Of a stretch of DNA of 39,037 bases, positions 7,793 to 15,251 are shown one piece after another (positions within the stretch are counted from its first letter, which is position 1; each line of letters starts with the position of its first letter). The DNA is from Clostridia bacterium. GTDB taxonomy: Bacteria; Bacillota; Clostridia; Oscillospirales; Acutalibacteraceae. The notes below the pieces were generated by a model. It was not told the origin of the DNA, searched no databases, and was given only the letters and a program-made list of their open reading frames with translations. The position numbers were made by a program, and so were the translations under genes. Where the stretch lies: NCBI GenBank assembly GCA_017434895.1, contig JAFSGB010000007.1:1-39037 (forward strand), in the 5' to 3' direction.

Positions 7793-9029
7793 CGCTAGAA
7801 AAGTTGCAGTAAAGGTCTTAGTGAAAATTGAAAAAGAAGGCGCATACTCAAATTTAGCAGTAGCAGATGCCCTTAAAAACGGCGAGCTTAATCCCCAAGA
7901 TAAGGCTCTTGCAACTGCCCTAATTTACGGTGTGCTGGACAGAAAAATAACCCTTGATTATATTTTGTCGCAGTTCCTTAAAAATCCCGTTTCAAAGACC
8001 GAGGTATTTACCCTTAATGTTTTGAGAACGGCTCTTTATCAAATTAAATATATGGATAAAATCCCGACAAGTGCAGCGGTTAATGAGGCGGTAAAAATAA
8101 TGAAGTCCTCAAAATTTAGCCGAAATTCGGGCTTTGTAAATGGTGTTTTGCGGTCGGTTTTGCGAACGGAAGTGAATTTACCGCAGGGCGATAGTGCAAC
8201 TGATTTGAGCATTAGATTTTCTTGTCCTTTGTGGGTTGTGGAAAGCTTTTTAAAGGACTACGGACTTGACGCTACTAAGGCACTTTTAGAGGACAGTTTA
8301 AAACCAGCCCCGACGGTGCTTAGAATTAACACCGCCAAAGCCAATATAAATGAAATAAATAAGGATTACGAAGTTAAAAACAACTCCATTGAGCTTAAAA
8401 GAGGTATGGATATAACCGAAAATGAGCTTTACAAAAAGGGTCTTGTTTTCGTCCAAGATTATGCAAGCCAAAAAGCAGTGGAAACTCTTAATCCTAAAAA
8501 GGGAGATAGGGTGCTTGACCTTTGCGCCGCTCCAGGCGGAAAAAGCTTTACAATGGCTTGTCTTATGGAAAACGAGGGGGAAATTATTGCCTGTGACCTT
8601 TACCGCCACAGGGTTGAATTAATTGAAAAATCTGCCCGACGTTTAGGGCTTGACATAATTAAAACAAGGGTTGCAGATGCCACTGTTTTTGACGAAAATC
8701 TAGGTCAGTTTGACTGTGTGCTTTGCGATGTTCCGTGCTCGGGACTGGGTGTAATCAGACGAAAGCCAGAGATTAAATATACCAAAACAGAGGATTTGGA
8801 TGGGCTTGAGCAAACCCAAAAAGCTATTTTGAAAACTGCTGTAAAATACCTCAAAAAGGGCGGACGGCTTCTTTATTCCACATGCACGCTAAGGCGCGCG
8901 GAAAACGAAAACCTTGTAATTTGGCTTAAAAAGGAGTATAATGAACTTTACCATATAAGTGAACACGCCTTTATGCCCTATAAGGACGGCACAGACGGAT
9001 TCTTCTGTGCGCTGTTCGAAAAGAGATAA
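7785..9029 (+). CDS. rsmB: 16S rRNA cytosine-967 C5-methyltransferase
   Basis: A 414-residue protein. Residues 1-140 form a NusB-like RNA-binding domain. The rest is a SAM-dependent methyltransferase with LDLCAAPGGK (about 242-251). The two catalytic cysteines lie in VPCSGLG (about 316) and YSTCTL (about 364). It uses Cys-adduct chemistry to methylate C5 of a cytosine in 16S rRNA. Overlap with fmt and the order fmt-rsmB-rlmN match the Firmicutes arrangement. Confidence 0.94.
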   Translation: MANARKVAVKVLVKIEKEGAYSNLAVADALKNGELNPQDKALATALIYGVLDRKITLDYILSQFLKNPVSKTEVFTLNVLRTALYQIKYMDKIPTSAAVNEAVKIMKSSKFSRNSGFVNGVLRSVLRTEVNLPQGDSATDLSIRFSCPLWVVESFLKDYGLDATKALLEDSLKPAPTVLRINTAKANINEINKDYEVKNNSIELKRGMDITENELYKKGLVFVQDYASQKAVETLNPKKGDRVLDLCAAPGGKSFTMACLMENEGEIIACDLYRHRVELIEKSARRLGLDIIKTRVADATVFDENLGQFDCVLCDVPCSGLGVIRRKPEIKYTKTEDLDGLEQTQKAILKTAVKYLKKGGRLLYSTCTLRRAENENLVIWLKKEYNELYHISEHAFMPYKDGTDGFFCALFEKR

Positions 9030-9049
9030 AAGAGGAGTGAAACTAAGGC

Positions 9050-10087
9050 TTGACCGATATAAAATCTCTTGATTTAAGCGAAATCGAAAATTTAATAACT
9101 GAAATGGGTGAGCCTAAATTTCGCGCTACTCAAATTTTCAAATGGTTGCATTTAGGGGTGGACTCCTTTGATGAAATGACCGATATTTCTTTAAAGCTTC
9201 GCGAGAGGCTGAAAGAAAGCTGTTATATTGCTTCCCTTAAAATTGTGAGACGGCTTATCTCCCGAATTGACGGCACTGTGAAATATCTTTACGAGCTGAG
9301 GGACGGCGAGACTATCGAGTCGGTGCTTATGAAATACGAGCACGGCTATTCCCTTTGCATTTCCACGCAGGTCGGCTGCCGAATGGGTTGCGGCTTTTGT
9401 GCTACGGGATTGGGCGGTCTTGTTCGTGACCTTACACCCTCCGAAATGCTAGCTCAAATAACAACCGCACAAAAAGACCAAAATGTCAGAATTTCCAATG
9501 TTGTTATGATGGGTATGGGCGAGCCGTTAGATAATTTTGAGGCTTCTGTTAAGTTTTTACAGCTAGTCTCCCACCCCAAGGGACTAAATATCGGGCTAAG
9601 ACATATTTCGCTTTCCACCAGCGGTGTGGTAACGGGAATTGAGAAGCTTAGTGATTACGGTTTTCCGATTACGCTTTCGGTGTCACTTCACTCCCCCTTT
9701 GATAATATCAGAACAGATATGATGCCGGTCAATAAAAAGTGGAATATTGATGCTCTTTTAAGCGCCTGCAAGACTTATCAAAAGAAAACTACAAGGAGAA
9801 TTTCCTTTGAATATGCCTTAATCGAGGGCAAAAATGACACTAAGGAATGCGCCGAGGAGTTAGCGCACAAATTAAAAGGCATAATGTGTCATATAAATTT
9901 AATACCCGTAAATCCGGTTAAGGAAAACGACAACCGTTCGCCGGATAAAAATAAAATCCTAAAATTCAAAAATTGGCTTACCGATTTAGGGTTAAACGCC
10001 ACCGTAAGGCGTACCTTGGGAGCGGATATTAACGCTTCCTGCGGTCAGCTAAGACGCAGAGAAGGAGGGAAAAGCAGTGATAGTTAA
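9050..10087 (+). CDS. rlmN: Dual-specificity 23S rRNA/tRNA adenine C2-methyltransferase
   Basis: A 345-residue radical SAM methyltransferase that makes m2A in 23S rRNA and some tRNAs. The cluster motif is CRMGCGFC (about residues 111-118), with GMGEP about 45 residues later and the C-terminal catalytic Cys in ASCGQLRR. The start is TTG at 9050: AGGAG lies 12 bases upstream and the translated N-terminus (LTDIKSLDLSEIENLI) aligns with family members. The next ATG, at residue 17, would cut conserved sequence. It overlaps the phosphatase gene by 11 bases. Confidence 0.94.
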   Translation: MTDIKSLDLSEIENLITEMGEPKFRATQIFKWLHLGVDSFDEMTDISLKLRERLKESCYIASLKIVRRLISRIDGTVKYLYELRDGETIESVLMKYEHGYSLCISTQVGCRMGCGFCATGLGGLVRDLTPSEMLAQITTAQKDQNVRISNVVMMGMGEPLDNFEASVKFLQLVSHPKGLNIGLRHISLSTSGVVTGIEKLSDYGFPITLSVSLHSPFDNIRTDMMPVNKKWNIDALLSACKTYQKKTTRRISFEYALIEGKNDTKECAEELAHKLKGIMCHINLIPVNPVKENDNRSPDKNKILKFKNWLTDLGLNATVRRTLGADINASCGQLRRREGGKSSDS

Positions 10088-10802
10088 AGCTAAAACTGAC
10101 ATTGGCATTAAAAGGCATACTAATCAAGACGATTTTGCTATTTTGGAATTGTCAGACGACGCTTGCCTTGCCGTTGTTTGTGACGGTATGGGAGGAGCCA
10201 ATGCGGGAAATGTTGCCAGCAAGAAAGCTTGCGAAGCTATAACATCCTTTGTGGAGCGTTCCTTTAGGCGTGGACTTGACGTAGGCGGTGTTACCGCACT
10301 GCTTCAAAGCGCAATTATTTCGGCAAATATTGAGATATACGAAATGGCGCAAAAAAATGATGACTTACGGGGAATGGGAACTACTGTTGTTGCCACATTT
10401 GTATCAAAGGAATTTACTGTTGTTTCCCATGTGGGCGACAGTCGCGCTTATATTGTGGGAGAGGATGTCCTTCAGATTACACGCGACCATTCGGTGGTGC
10501 AAAGCTTGATTGAAAGCGGAAAACTTACTCCCGACGAGGCCCGCATTCACCCAAGACGAAATATTATAACCCGTGCTTTGGGTATTGAAGCAGAAATTTT
10601 AGTGGACAGTGACGAGTATCACCTAAAAGAGGGCGAAAGCCTGTTGCTTTGCTCTGACGGTCTTTCGAACTTTGTAAACGATATTGAAATTAAGGAAATT
10701 TTCAGTAGCACCGAAACGGAAAAAATAGCCGAAAAGCTAATAGATACAGCCAACCAAAACGGCGGTGGCGACAATATTACCGTAGTTACGGTTACAATGT
10801 AG
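10077..10802 (+). CDS. stp: PP2C-family Ser/Thr protein phosphatase
   Basis: A 241-residue metal-dependent phosphatase, the usual partner that reverses PrkC phosphorylation. Metal and catalytic motifs are present: NQDDF near 18, VCDGMGGANAG near 34-44, GDSRAYI near 120, RDHSVV, CSDGLSNFV near 192 and GGGDNITVV near the end. The start is GTG at 10077, preceded by GGAGGG, and lies inside the end of rlmN. It is cytoplasmic, with no membrane segment. Confidence 0.94.
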   Translation: MIVKAKTDIGIKRHTNQDDFAILELSDDACLAVVCDGMGGANAGNVASKKACEAITSFVERSFRRGLDVGGVTALLQSAIISANIEIYEMAQKNDDLRGMGTTVVATFVSKEFTVVSHVGDSRAYIVGEDVLQITRDHSVVQSLIESGKLTPDEARIHPRRNIITRALGIEAEILVDSDEYHLKEGESLLLCSDGLSNFVNDIEIKEIFSSTETEKIAEKLIDTANQNGGGDNITVVTVTM

Positions 10803-10818
10803 TGAAGGGATGGAAATT

Positions 10819-12825
10819 ATGGAAAGATATTTAAGAAAACGCCTTGACGGCAGATATGAAATTCAGGAAATTATCGGTGTCGGCGGAATGGCGGTAGTTT
10901 ACAAGGCACACGACATCCAAGAAAACCGCACCGTTGCGGTTAAGATTTTAAAGTCGGAGTTTGTTTCAAATCAGGAATTCTTACGCCGATTCAAGAATGA
11001 ATCAAAGGCTATTGCAATGCTTTCTCACCCAAACATCGTAAAGGTTTACGACGTTTCCTTCGGTGATCTTATTCAGTACATTGTAATGGAGTATATTGAG
11101 GGTATCACCCTTAAGGAGTATATTGAAAGACAGGGAAGTCTCCGTTGGAAGGATGCTGTTCATTTCACCATTCAAATACTTCGAGCACTCCAACACGCTC
11201 ACGACAAGGGTATTGTTCACCGCGATGTTAAGCCTCAAAATATTATGGTATTGCCCGACGGCGGGGTTAAGGTAACCGACTTCGGTATCGCCCGTTTTGC
11301 CCGCAGTGACCAGAGAACCATTACCGACAAGGCTATCGGCTCGGTACATTATATAAGCCCCGAGCAGGCAAGGGGAGAAAAGACCGACGAAAAGTCTGAT
11401 ATTTATTCCGTTGGCGTTATGCTTTACGAAATGATTACGGGACAAATGCCCTTCCAAGCAGAATCGGCAGTGTCGGTTGCCATTATGCAGCTTCAAAGAG
11501 AACCTAAAAATCCCAGCGAGATTAACGGCTCTATCCCAGAAGGCCTTGAGCAGATTACAATGCACGCAATGCAAAAAACTCCCGAGCGTCGTTATCAGTC
11601 CTCGGCAGAAATGCTGTGTGATTTAGATGCCTTCCGTAAGGATCCTGCCATCACTTTCGGCTACACATATTTTGTAGATGATTCGCCAACAAAATTTGTT
11701 GGTACTGTTCCGGATAAAGCGGAGATTGTTACCGAGGAACCCGAGGAACAGGAAAAGGGCAGTATTATCCCCATTTTAACCGGTGTTGCGGTTACTTTTG
11801 TGCTGGCACTTGTTGTTTTGGGCATTATCTTTATTCCAAAATTTTTAAACGGCTCCACCGCCGAAATTCCTTGCCCTAATTTTGTAGGTATGAGATATGA
11901 CGAAATTCTCGGCAATAAGGAATATACCGACAATTTCAAGTTCGAGGACGAGTGGGACCACAGCAGCGAATACGAGAAAAACTATGTTTTCGAGCAATCT
12001 GAAAAAGAGGGCGAAAAGCTTAAAAAGGGTGCTAAGATTACCCTTTATATCAGTATGGGTGAAAGCAGTAAGCAGGTGCCGGATGTTCACAACATGAGTG
12101 AGTCTGCTGCTGTTTCAGAACTGAAAAATAACGGATTTAAAAACTTCAAGGTAATTGAAACTCCGGATGAGGATGTAGAAAAGGGTCTTGTAATTAAAAC
12201 CGACCCTCTGCGTTCAACTGTTGTTGAGGCCGATACAAATATTACCGTTACAATTTATATTAGCAGCGGAAAACCCGAGAAAAAGGTTGCTGTTCCTGAT
12301 GTTGTAGGCATGACCGAGGCTGACGCCAAGAAAAAGCTTGAGAGTGAAAATCTTAAGGTTAAGGTTATGGAAACTCAGCTTACTAAGAACGATAAATTCT
12401 ATCCCGTAGGCACTGTTGCAATGCAAAGCCCCGATAATTCCAAAAAGGATGCTTTAGAGGGCGACGAAATTACAATCTACGTTTGCAGCGGTTATAAGTT
12501 TAATTTGTCGGTAGATCTGCCTATGGATTACACCGATACATTCTATTTGGCTCTTTATGAGGACGGCGTTCTCTTTAAAGAGGGCGACAAGGTTGATAAA
12601 ACTGTGCTTATGACCTATGTATTTAAGGATTTGGTTTCTAAGAAAGAGGTTTGCGAACTTACTGTTAAGATTTCTGACAACGGTAAGGAATGGTTTAATC
12701 TTTATGACGTAACCGTTAACAATAAAACAGGCAGAGAACCGCAGTTCGAGGATCCCGCTACAGGCAAATATACACCTGCGGGCAATGAAGAATCCAGTGT
12801 TCCGATTATTGGTGAAGTTGAATAA
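10819..12825 (+). CDS. prkC: PASTA-domain Ser/Thr protein kinase PrkC
   Basis: A membrane kinase of about 668 residues. The N-terminal kinase domain has the Gly-rich loop GVGGMAVVYKAHD, VAVKIL (catalytic Lys), HRDVKPQN (near 134) and DFGIAR (near 154). One membrane helix lies at about 318-342. Outside the cell are three PASTA repeats (about 350-545), which in this family sense peptidoglycan fragments. A C-terminal beta-rich domain of unknown role follows. ATG 10819 is preferred over 10810, because AAGGG abuts the latter; both give the same frame. The stop shares an A with the ATG of rsgA. Confidence 0.95.
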   Translation: MERYLRKRLDGRYEIQEIIGVGGMAVVYKAHDIQENRTVAVKILKSEFVSNQEFLRRFKNESKAIAMLSHPNIVKVYDVSFGDLIQYIVMEYIEGITLKEYIERQGSLRWKDAVHFTIQILRALQHAHDKGIVHRDVKPQNIMVLPDGGVKVTDFGIARFARSDQRTITDKAIGSVHYISPEQARGEKTDEKSDIYSVGVMLYEMITGQMPFQAESAVSVAIMQLQREPKNPSEINGSIPEGLEQITMHAMQKTPERRYQSSAEMLCDLDAFRKDPAITFGYTYFVDDSPTKFVGTVPDKAEIVTEEPEEQEKGSIIPILTGVAVTFVLALVVLGIIFIPKFLNGSTAEIPCPNFVGMRYDEILGNKEYTDNFKFEDEWDHSSEYEKNYVFEQSEKEGEKLKKGAKITLYISMGESSKQVPDVHNMSESAAVSELKNNGFKNFKVIETPDEDVEKGLVIKTDPLRSTVVEADTNITVTIYISSGKPEKKVAVPDVVGMTEADAKKKLESENLKVKVMETQLTKNDKFYPVGTVAMQSPDNSKKDALEGDEITIYVCSGYKFNLSVDLPMDYTDTFYLALYEDGVLFKEGDKVDKTVLMTYVFKDLVSKKEVCELTVKISDNGKEWFNLYDVTVNNKTGREPQFEDPATGKYTPAGNEESSVPIIGEVE

Positions 12826-13709
12826 TGACAGGTATTATTATTAAAGCCTTATCGGGATTTTACTATGTAGAAACCGAGAAAAAAATATATACCTGCAAGG
12901 CAAGGGGGAACTTCCGCAAAAGCGGAGTTTCCCCTTTGGTGGGAGATAGAGTTGAAATCAGTATTAATGACGGGCAAAACGGCACCATTGAGCAAATATT
13001 GCCCCGAAAAAACCGACTTAAGAGACCGCCGGTTGCTAATATTGACAAGCTTTTTATACTGTCATCCTTTGACAATCCAACCCCTAATACACTTATAATT
13101 GACAAGCTGACTGTCCTTGCAAGGCACGAGGGTATCGAACCGATTATCGCTTTCAATAAAAGCGATATGGGGGATTTTTCCGAGTTTGAAAAAATTTATA
13201 AAAATGCCGGCTTTAAAACTTATGTGCTGTCGGCCTTAAGCGGTGAGGGTCTTGAGGAGTTAAAGATGGAGCTTAAGGATAGCGTCAGTGCCTTTACGGG
13301 AAATTCGGGTGTCGGAAAATCAAGCGTGCTTAATGCACTGCTAGGTGAAAATGCAATCGCTACGGGTGAGGTTAGTGAAAAGCTGGGTCGTGGCAGACAT
13401 ACTACCCGTCATACCGAGTTTTATCCCTTGTCATTTGGCGGTTTTGTTGCAGATACGGCAGGCTTTGCGGCTATTGAGGTAGGCGACGACTATTCCTTAA
13501 AAGAAAACCTTGTTAATTGCTTCGAGGATTTTGCTGATTTTATTTGTGACTGCCGCTTTGCCACCTGTTCTCATACCAAGGAAAAGGGCTGTGGTGTAAT
13601 TGAAGCGGTAGAAAACGGAAAAATTCAAAAAACACGCCACGAGTCATACATTTCGCTATTTGACGAGCTGAAAGACCTTAAGGAGTGGCAGTTCAAAGGA
13701 AAAAAGTAA
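12825..13709 (+). CDS. rsgA: Ribosome small-subunit GTPase RsgA (CpgA)
   Basis: A circularly permuted GTPase that acts late in 30S assembly. The 294-residue protein has an N-terminal OB fold. The GTPase motifs come in permuted order: NKSD (G4), GNSGVGKSS (G1, about 159-167) and DTAGFA (G3, about 210). A C-terminal zinc site reads CDCRFATCSHTKEKGC. The start overlaps prkC in TAATG, implying translational coupling. In Bacillus, rpe and thiN follow; here they are absent and two tiny genes including spoVM come next. Confidence 0.95.
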   Translation: MTGIIIKALSGFYYVETEKKIYTCKARGNFRKSGVSPLVGDRVEISINDGQNGTIEQILPRKNRLKRPPVANIDKLFILSSFDNPTPNTLIIDKLTVLARHEGIEPIIAFNKSDMGDFSEFEKIYKNAGFKTYVLSALSGEGLEELKMELKDSVSAFTGNSGVGKSSVLNALLGENAIATGEVSEKLGRGRHTTRHTEFYPLSFGGFVADTAGFAAIEVGDDYSLKENLVNCFEDFADFICDCRFATCSHTKEKGCGVIEAVENGKIQKTRHESYISLFDELKDLKEWQFKGKK

Positions 13710-13726
13710 CAAATAAACAATCCTTC

Positions 13727-13734
13727 CATATACT
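13727..13734 (+). promoter_or_regulatory. Possible sporulation-type -10 element before the 49-aa gene
   Basis: CATATACT resembles the CATA-type -10 of mother-cell sigma factors. I cannot see a convincing -35 partner. Its support is mainly the downstream spoVM, which is sigma-E dependent in Bacillus. Confidence 0.25.
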
Positions 13735-13764
13735 GTAATGTAAGTCACCAAGGGAGGAAATCTT

Positions 13765-13914
13765 ATGAGACGGCACTGCAATAACGGTAAGGCGACTATT
13801 GCCCTTACCTTTGCTATCGGGCTTTTAATAAGTTGTTTTTGTCCTCCCAGATTTTTGGTGGCAGTACTATGCATCTGGGTTATAATCTTAGCCCTTACCA
13901 AAAACCGTTGCTAG
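13765..13914 (+). CDS. 49-residue membrane peptide upstream of spoVM, unknown function
   Basis: ATG at 13765 has a strong GGGAGG seven bases ahead. The 49-residue product starts basic (MRRHCNNGK). It then has two hydrophobic stretches (about residues 10-27 and 31-44) broken by CFCPPR, and ends KNRC. It contains five cysteines, a high share for its size. The stop TAG overlaps the AGGAGG of spoVM, so the two are almost certainly one transcript and translationally coupled. I do not recognise the family. Position suggests a sporulation role, but that is inference. Confidence 0.75.
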   Translation: MRRHCNNGKATIALTFAIGLLISCFCPPRFLVAVLCIWVIILALTKNRC

Positions 13915-13926
13915 GAGGAAAGGTTT

Positions 13927-14016
13927 ATGAAGGTTGTAGTTGTGAAAAGTCCAAAGTTGTTGGGTTCTTTGCTCAGAATGATTTTTGGAATAAAAAAGCA
14001 AACGGAAAATACATAA
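13927..14016 (+). CDS. spoVM: Stage V sporulation protein M (29 residues)
   Basis: The peptide MKVVVVKSPKLLGSLLR continues with MIFGIKKQTENT. It aligns without gaps to Bacillus SpoVM (MKFYTIKLPKFLGGIVRA...). It keeps the KxPKxLG core with Pro at position 9, and an amphipathic helix ending in basic residues. SpoVM recognises the curved forespore membrane and anchors the spore-coat base layer. AGGAGG lies eight bases before the ATG. Location downstream of prkC-rsgA matches Bacillus, where spoVM lies a few genes after rsgA. It is easily missed because it is so short. A terminator follows directly. Confidence 0.88.
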   Translation: MKVVVVKSPKLLGSLLRMIFGIKKQTENT

Positions 14017-14031
14017 ACCAAGAAAAAAAGC

Positions 14032-14074
14032 AAAAAATAAGCAGAGGCAAAATGCTATCTCTGCTTATTTTTTA
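14032..14074 (+). terminator. Rho-independent terminator after spoVM
   Basis: AAAAAATAAGCAGAG pairs perfectly with CTCTGCTTATTTTTT (15 pairs) around a 12-base loop and ends in a T-run. It closes the transcript that contains spoVM, and probably the whole long operon. Confidence 0.92.
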
Positions 14075-14092
14075 TGAAATAATATTTTTTTG

Positions 14093-14120
14093 TTGACATT
14101 TAAAAAGTTTGTGATATAAT
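14093..14120 (+). promoter_or_regulatory. Promoter for tRNA-Lys
   Basis: TTGACA (14093-14098) and TATAAT (14115-14120), both perfect, with 16 bases between. The tRNA begins 18 bases after the -10 box. Confidence 0.88.
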
Positions 14121-14137
14121 GATATGGCTATGCAAAA

Positions 14138-14213
14138 GATTCATTAGCTCAGTTGGCAGAGCACTTGACTTTTAATCAAGGTGTCCGGGGTTCGAATCCC
14201 CGATGGATCACCA
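14138..14213 (+). tRNA. tRNA-Lys (anticodon TTT)
   Basis: A 76-base cloverleaf including an encoded CCA end. The acceptor GATTCAT pairs with ATGGATC (one G-T). The D arm is AGCTCAGTTGGCAGAGC. The anticodon stem CTTGA/TCAAG encloses loop CTTTTAA with anticodon TTT at 14171-14173. The T arm is CCGGGGTTCGAATCCCCG. It reads both lysine codons AAA and AAG. A strong promoter lies upstream and a terminator directly downstream, so it is an independent unit. Confidence 0.97.
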
Positions 14214-14219
14214 AAACGA

Positions 14220-14257
14220 AAATCCTGTCGTTTATTGTCGGCAGGATTTTTGTTTTG
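14220..14257 (+). terminator. Terminator after tRNA-Lys
   Basis: AAAATCCTGTCG pairs with CGGCAGGATTTT (12 pairs, one G-T), followed by TTGTTTTG. It directly follows the CCA end. Confidence 0.85.
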
Positions 14258-14324
14258 TATTATTCATTTTTTATTATTCAATATTCATCATTAATTAAAC
14301 GGATTTTCGTAATGAATAATGAAG

Positions 14325-14375
14325 TCGCTTACGCTGATGAATAATGAATAATTTCGGTGTGCCTACGGCACGAAT
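14325..14375 (+). repeat. AT-rich TAATGAATAATGA repeat ending in a GTGTGCC hairpin, copy 1
   Basis: Short ATGAATA-like tandem units lead into TAATTTCGGTGTGCCT and the small hairpin GTGCC-TAC-GGCAC. A second copy lies in inverse orientation at 30195-30240, where the complement reads TAATTTTGGTGTGCCT after similar AT-rich units. It is a dispersed intergenic repeat. Confidence 0.65.
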
Positions 14376-14442
14376 ATAAAAATCAAAGGTTCAAATTCTA
14401 AAATGAATGTTAAGTTTTCATCTTTTTTGTAGCCGCTTCACC

Positions 14443-14483
14443 AAAAACCGAGATGCCTTTTACGGTATTTCGGTTTTTCTTTT
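14443..14483 (+). terminator. Terminator-like hairpin
   Basis: AAAAACCGA pairs with TCGGTTTTT, and the inner ATGCC pairs with GGTAT. The following bases are CTTTTAG. No gene precedes it directly, so it is either a relic or a second stop after tRNA-Lys. Confidence 0.6.
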
Positions 14484-14484
14484 A

Positions 14485-14545
14485 GTAGGAGGGGATTCGA
14501 ACCCTGAGAGGGTGAGGAGCGTGAAGAAAACAATCCAGTGGATTT
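14485..14545. repeat. Truncated TTCGAA-type intergenic repeat
   Basis: AGGAGGGGATTCGAACCCT is followed by GAGAGGGTGAGGAGCGTGAAG and AACAATCC-AGT-GGATT. I recall this type of sequence as a common intergenic repeat in gut Clostridia. There, as I remember it, the last inverted repeat continues further (GGATTGTTTTC). Here it stops at GGATT and runs into the promoter of the polysaccharide locus, suggesting truncation by a rearrangement. Confidence 0.5.
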
Positions 14546-14548
14546 AAA

Positions 14549-14577
14549 TTGACATATAACATGGTTTGTGATAAAAT
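14549..14577 (+). promoter_or_regulatory. Promoter of the polysaccharide locus
   Basis: TTGACA (14549-14554) and TAAAAT (14572-14577) are separated by 17 bases. Transcription would start near 14584, inside a 16-base near-palindrome, AAGTATAATTGTACTT (14582-14597), a possible operator. Confidence 0.78.
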
Positions 14578-14581
14578 ATAC

Positions 14582-14597
14582 AAGTATAATTGTACTT
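14582..14597. promoter_or_regulatory. Near-palindrome at the start site of the polysaccharide locus
   Basis: AAGTATAA and TTGTACTT are complementary except for one pair. Placement over the predicted start site fits a repressor operator, but no cognate regulator can be named. Confidence 0.35.
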
Positions 14598-14612
14598 ATA
14601 AGGATTGGTTGA

Positions 14613-15251
14613 ATGTATAAAAATCACATAAAACGGCTTTTAGACATTTTATCTGCTCTTGGGGCGATAATCGTCTTTGGTTGGATTTACATAATCATTG
14701 CAATTTTAGTTAGAATTAAGCTGGGAAGTCCCGTGATTTTCAAACAAGCAAGACCCGGTAAAAACGAAAAAATCTTTAATCTTTATAAATTTCGTACTAT
14801 GACCGACGCCAAAGACCAAAACGGTGAGCTTTTACCCGATGAGCAAAGGCTTACAAGATTTGGAAAATTTTTGCGTTCCACCAGTTTAGACGAGTTGCCG
14901 GAGTTTTTCAACATTTTAAAAGGTGAAATGAGTGTCGTAGGGCCCAGACCGCTTTTGGTGGAGTATTTACCTTACTACAACGAGGAGGAACGCTCAAGGC
15001 ATAGTATACGCCCCGGTCTTACAGGGTTGGCGCAGGTAAACGGCAGAAATGCTATTTCGTGGGAAGATAAATTCAAACTTGATATAGAATATGTAAACAA
15101 CATTACTTTTTGGGGTGATGTGAAAATAATCATTGCTACGGCAAAGGTTGTTTTAAAATGCGAAGGTATCAGTTCTGATACATCTGTAACAATGGAAAAA
15201 TTCAAGGGAACTGAAAAAAGAGCCGGAATGGAAGCGGTGAGCCATGAATAA
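14613..15251 (+). CDS. Initiating sugar-phosphate transferase (PglC/WcaJ-type monotopic PGT)
   Basis: Transfers a sugar-1-phosphate from a UDP-sugar to undecaprenyl phosphate, the first step of repeat-unit assembly on the inner membrane face. The 212-residue protein is of the minimal PglC type. It has an N-terminal hydrophobic re-entrant helix (about 8-33), KFRTM (59-63), the catalytic Asp-Glu pair in SLDELPE (D93-E94), SVVGPRPLL and RPGLTGLAQVNGR. Specificity cannot be read directly. The neighbouring NeuD-type acetyltransferase overlaps its end by eight bases, as in loci starting with a diacetamido sugar. Confidence 0.9.
   Translation: MYKNHIKRLLDILSALGAIIVFGWIYIIIAILVRIKLGSPVIFKQARPGKNEKIFNLYKFRTMTDAKDQNGELLPDEQRLTRFGKFLRSTSLDELPEFFNILKGEMSVVGPRPLLVEYLPYYNEEERSRHSIRPGLTGLAQVNGRNAISWEDKFKLDIEYVNNITFWGDVKIIIATAKVVLKCEGISSDTSVTMEKFKGTEKRAGMEAVSHE

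Larger units (their letters stand above)
14258..14548. other. Gene-free stretch with repeats before the polysaccharide locus
   Basis: No credible gene is seen. It contains an AT-rich repeat with hairpin (14325-14375), a terminator-like hairpin (14443-14483) and a truncated TTCGAA-type repeat (14485-14545) that ends right at the -35 box of the next promoter. Confidence 0.65.

Noticed and set aside
13833-14096. An 87-codon frame overlapping the 49-aa gene and spoVM
   Set aside because: No ribosome binding site. It runs through two better-supported small genes and the terminator, and ends in terminator-derived residues.
14153-14344. A 63-codon frame beginning inside tRNA-Lys
   Set aside because: It is made of tRNA, terminator and repeat sequence, so the tRNA explains it.
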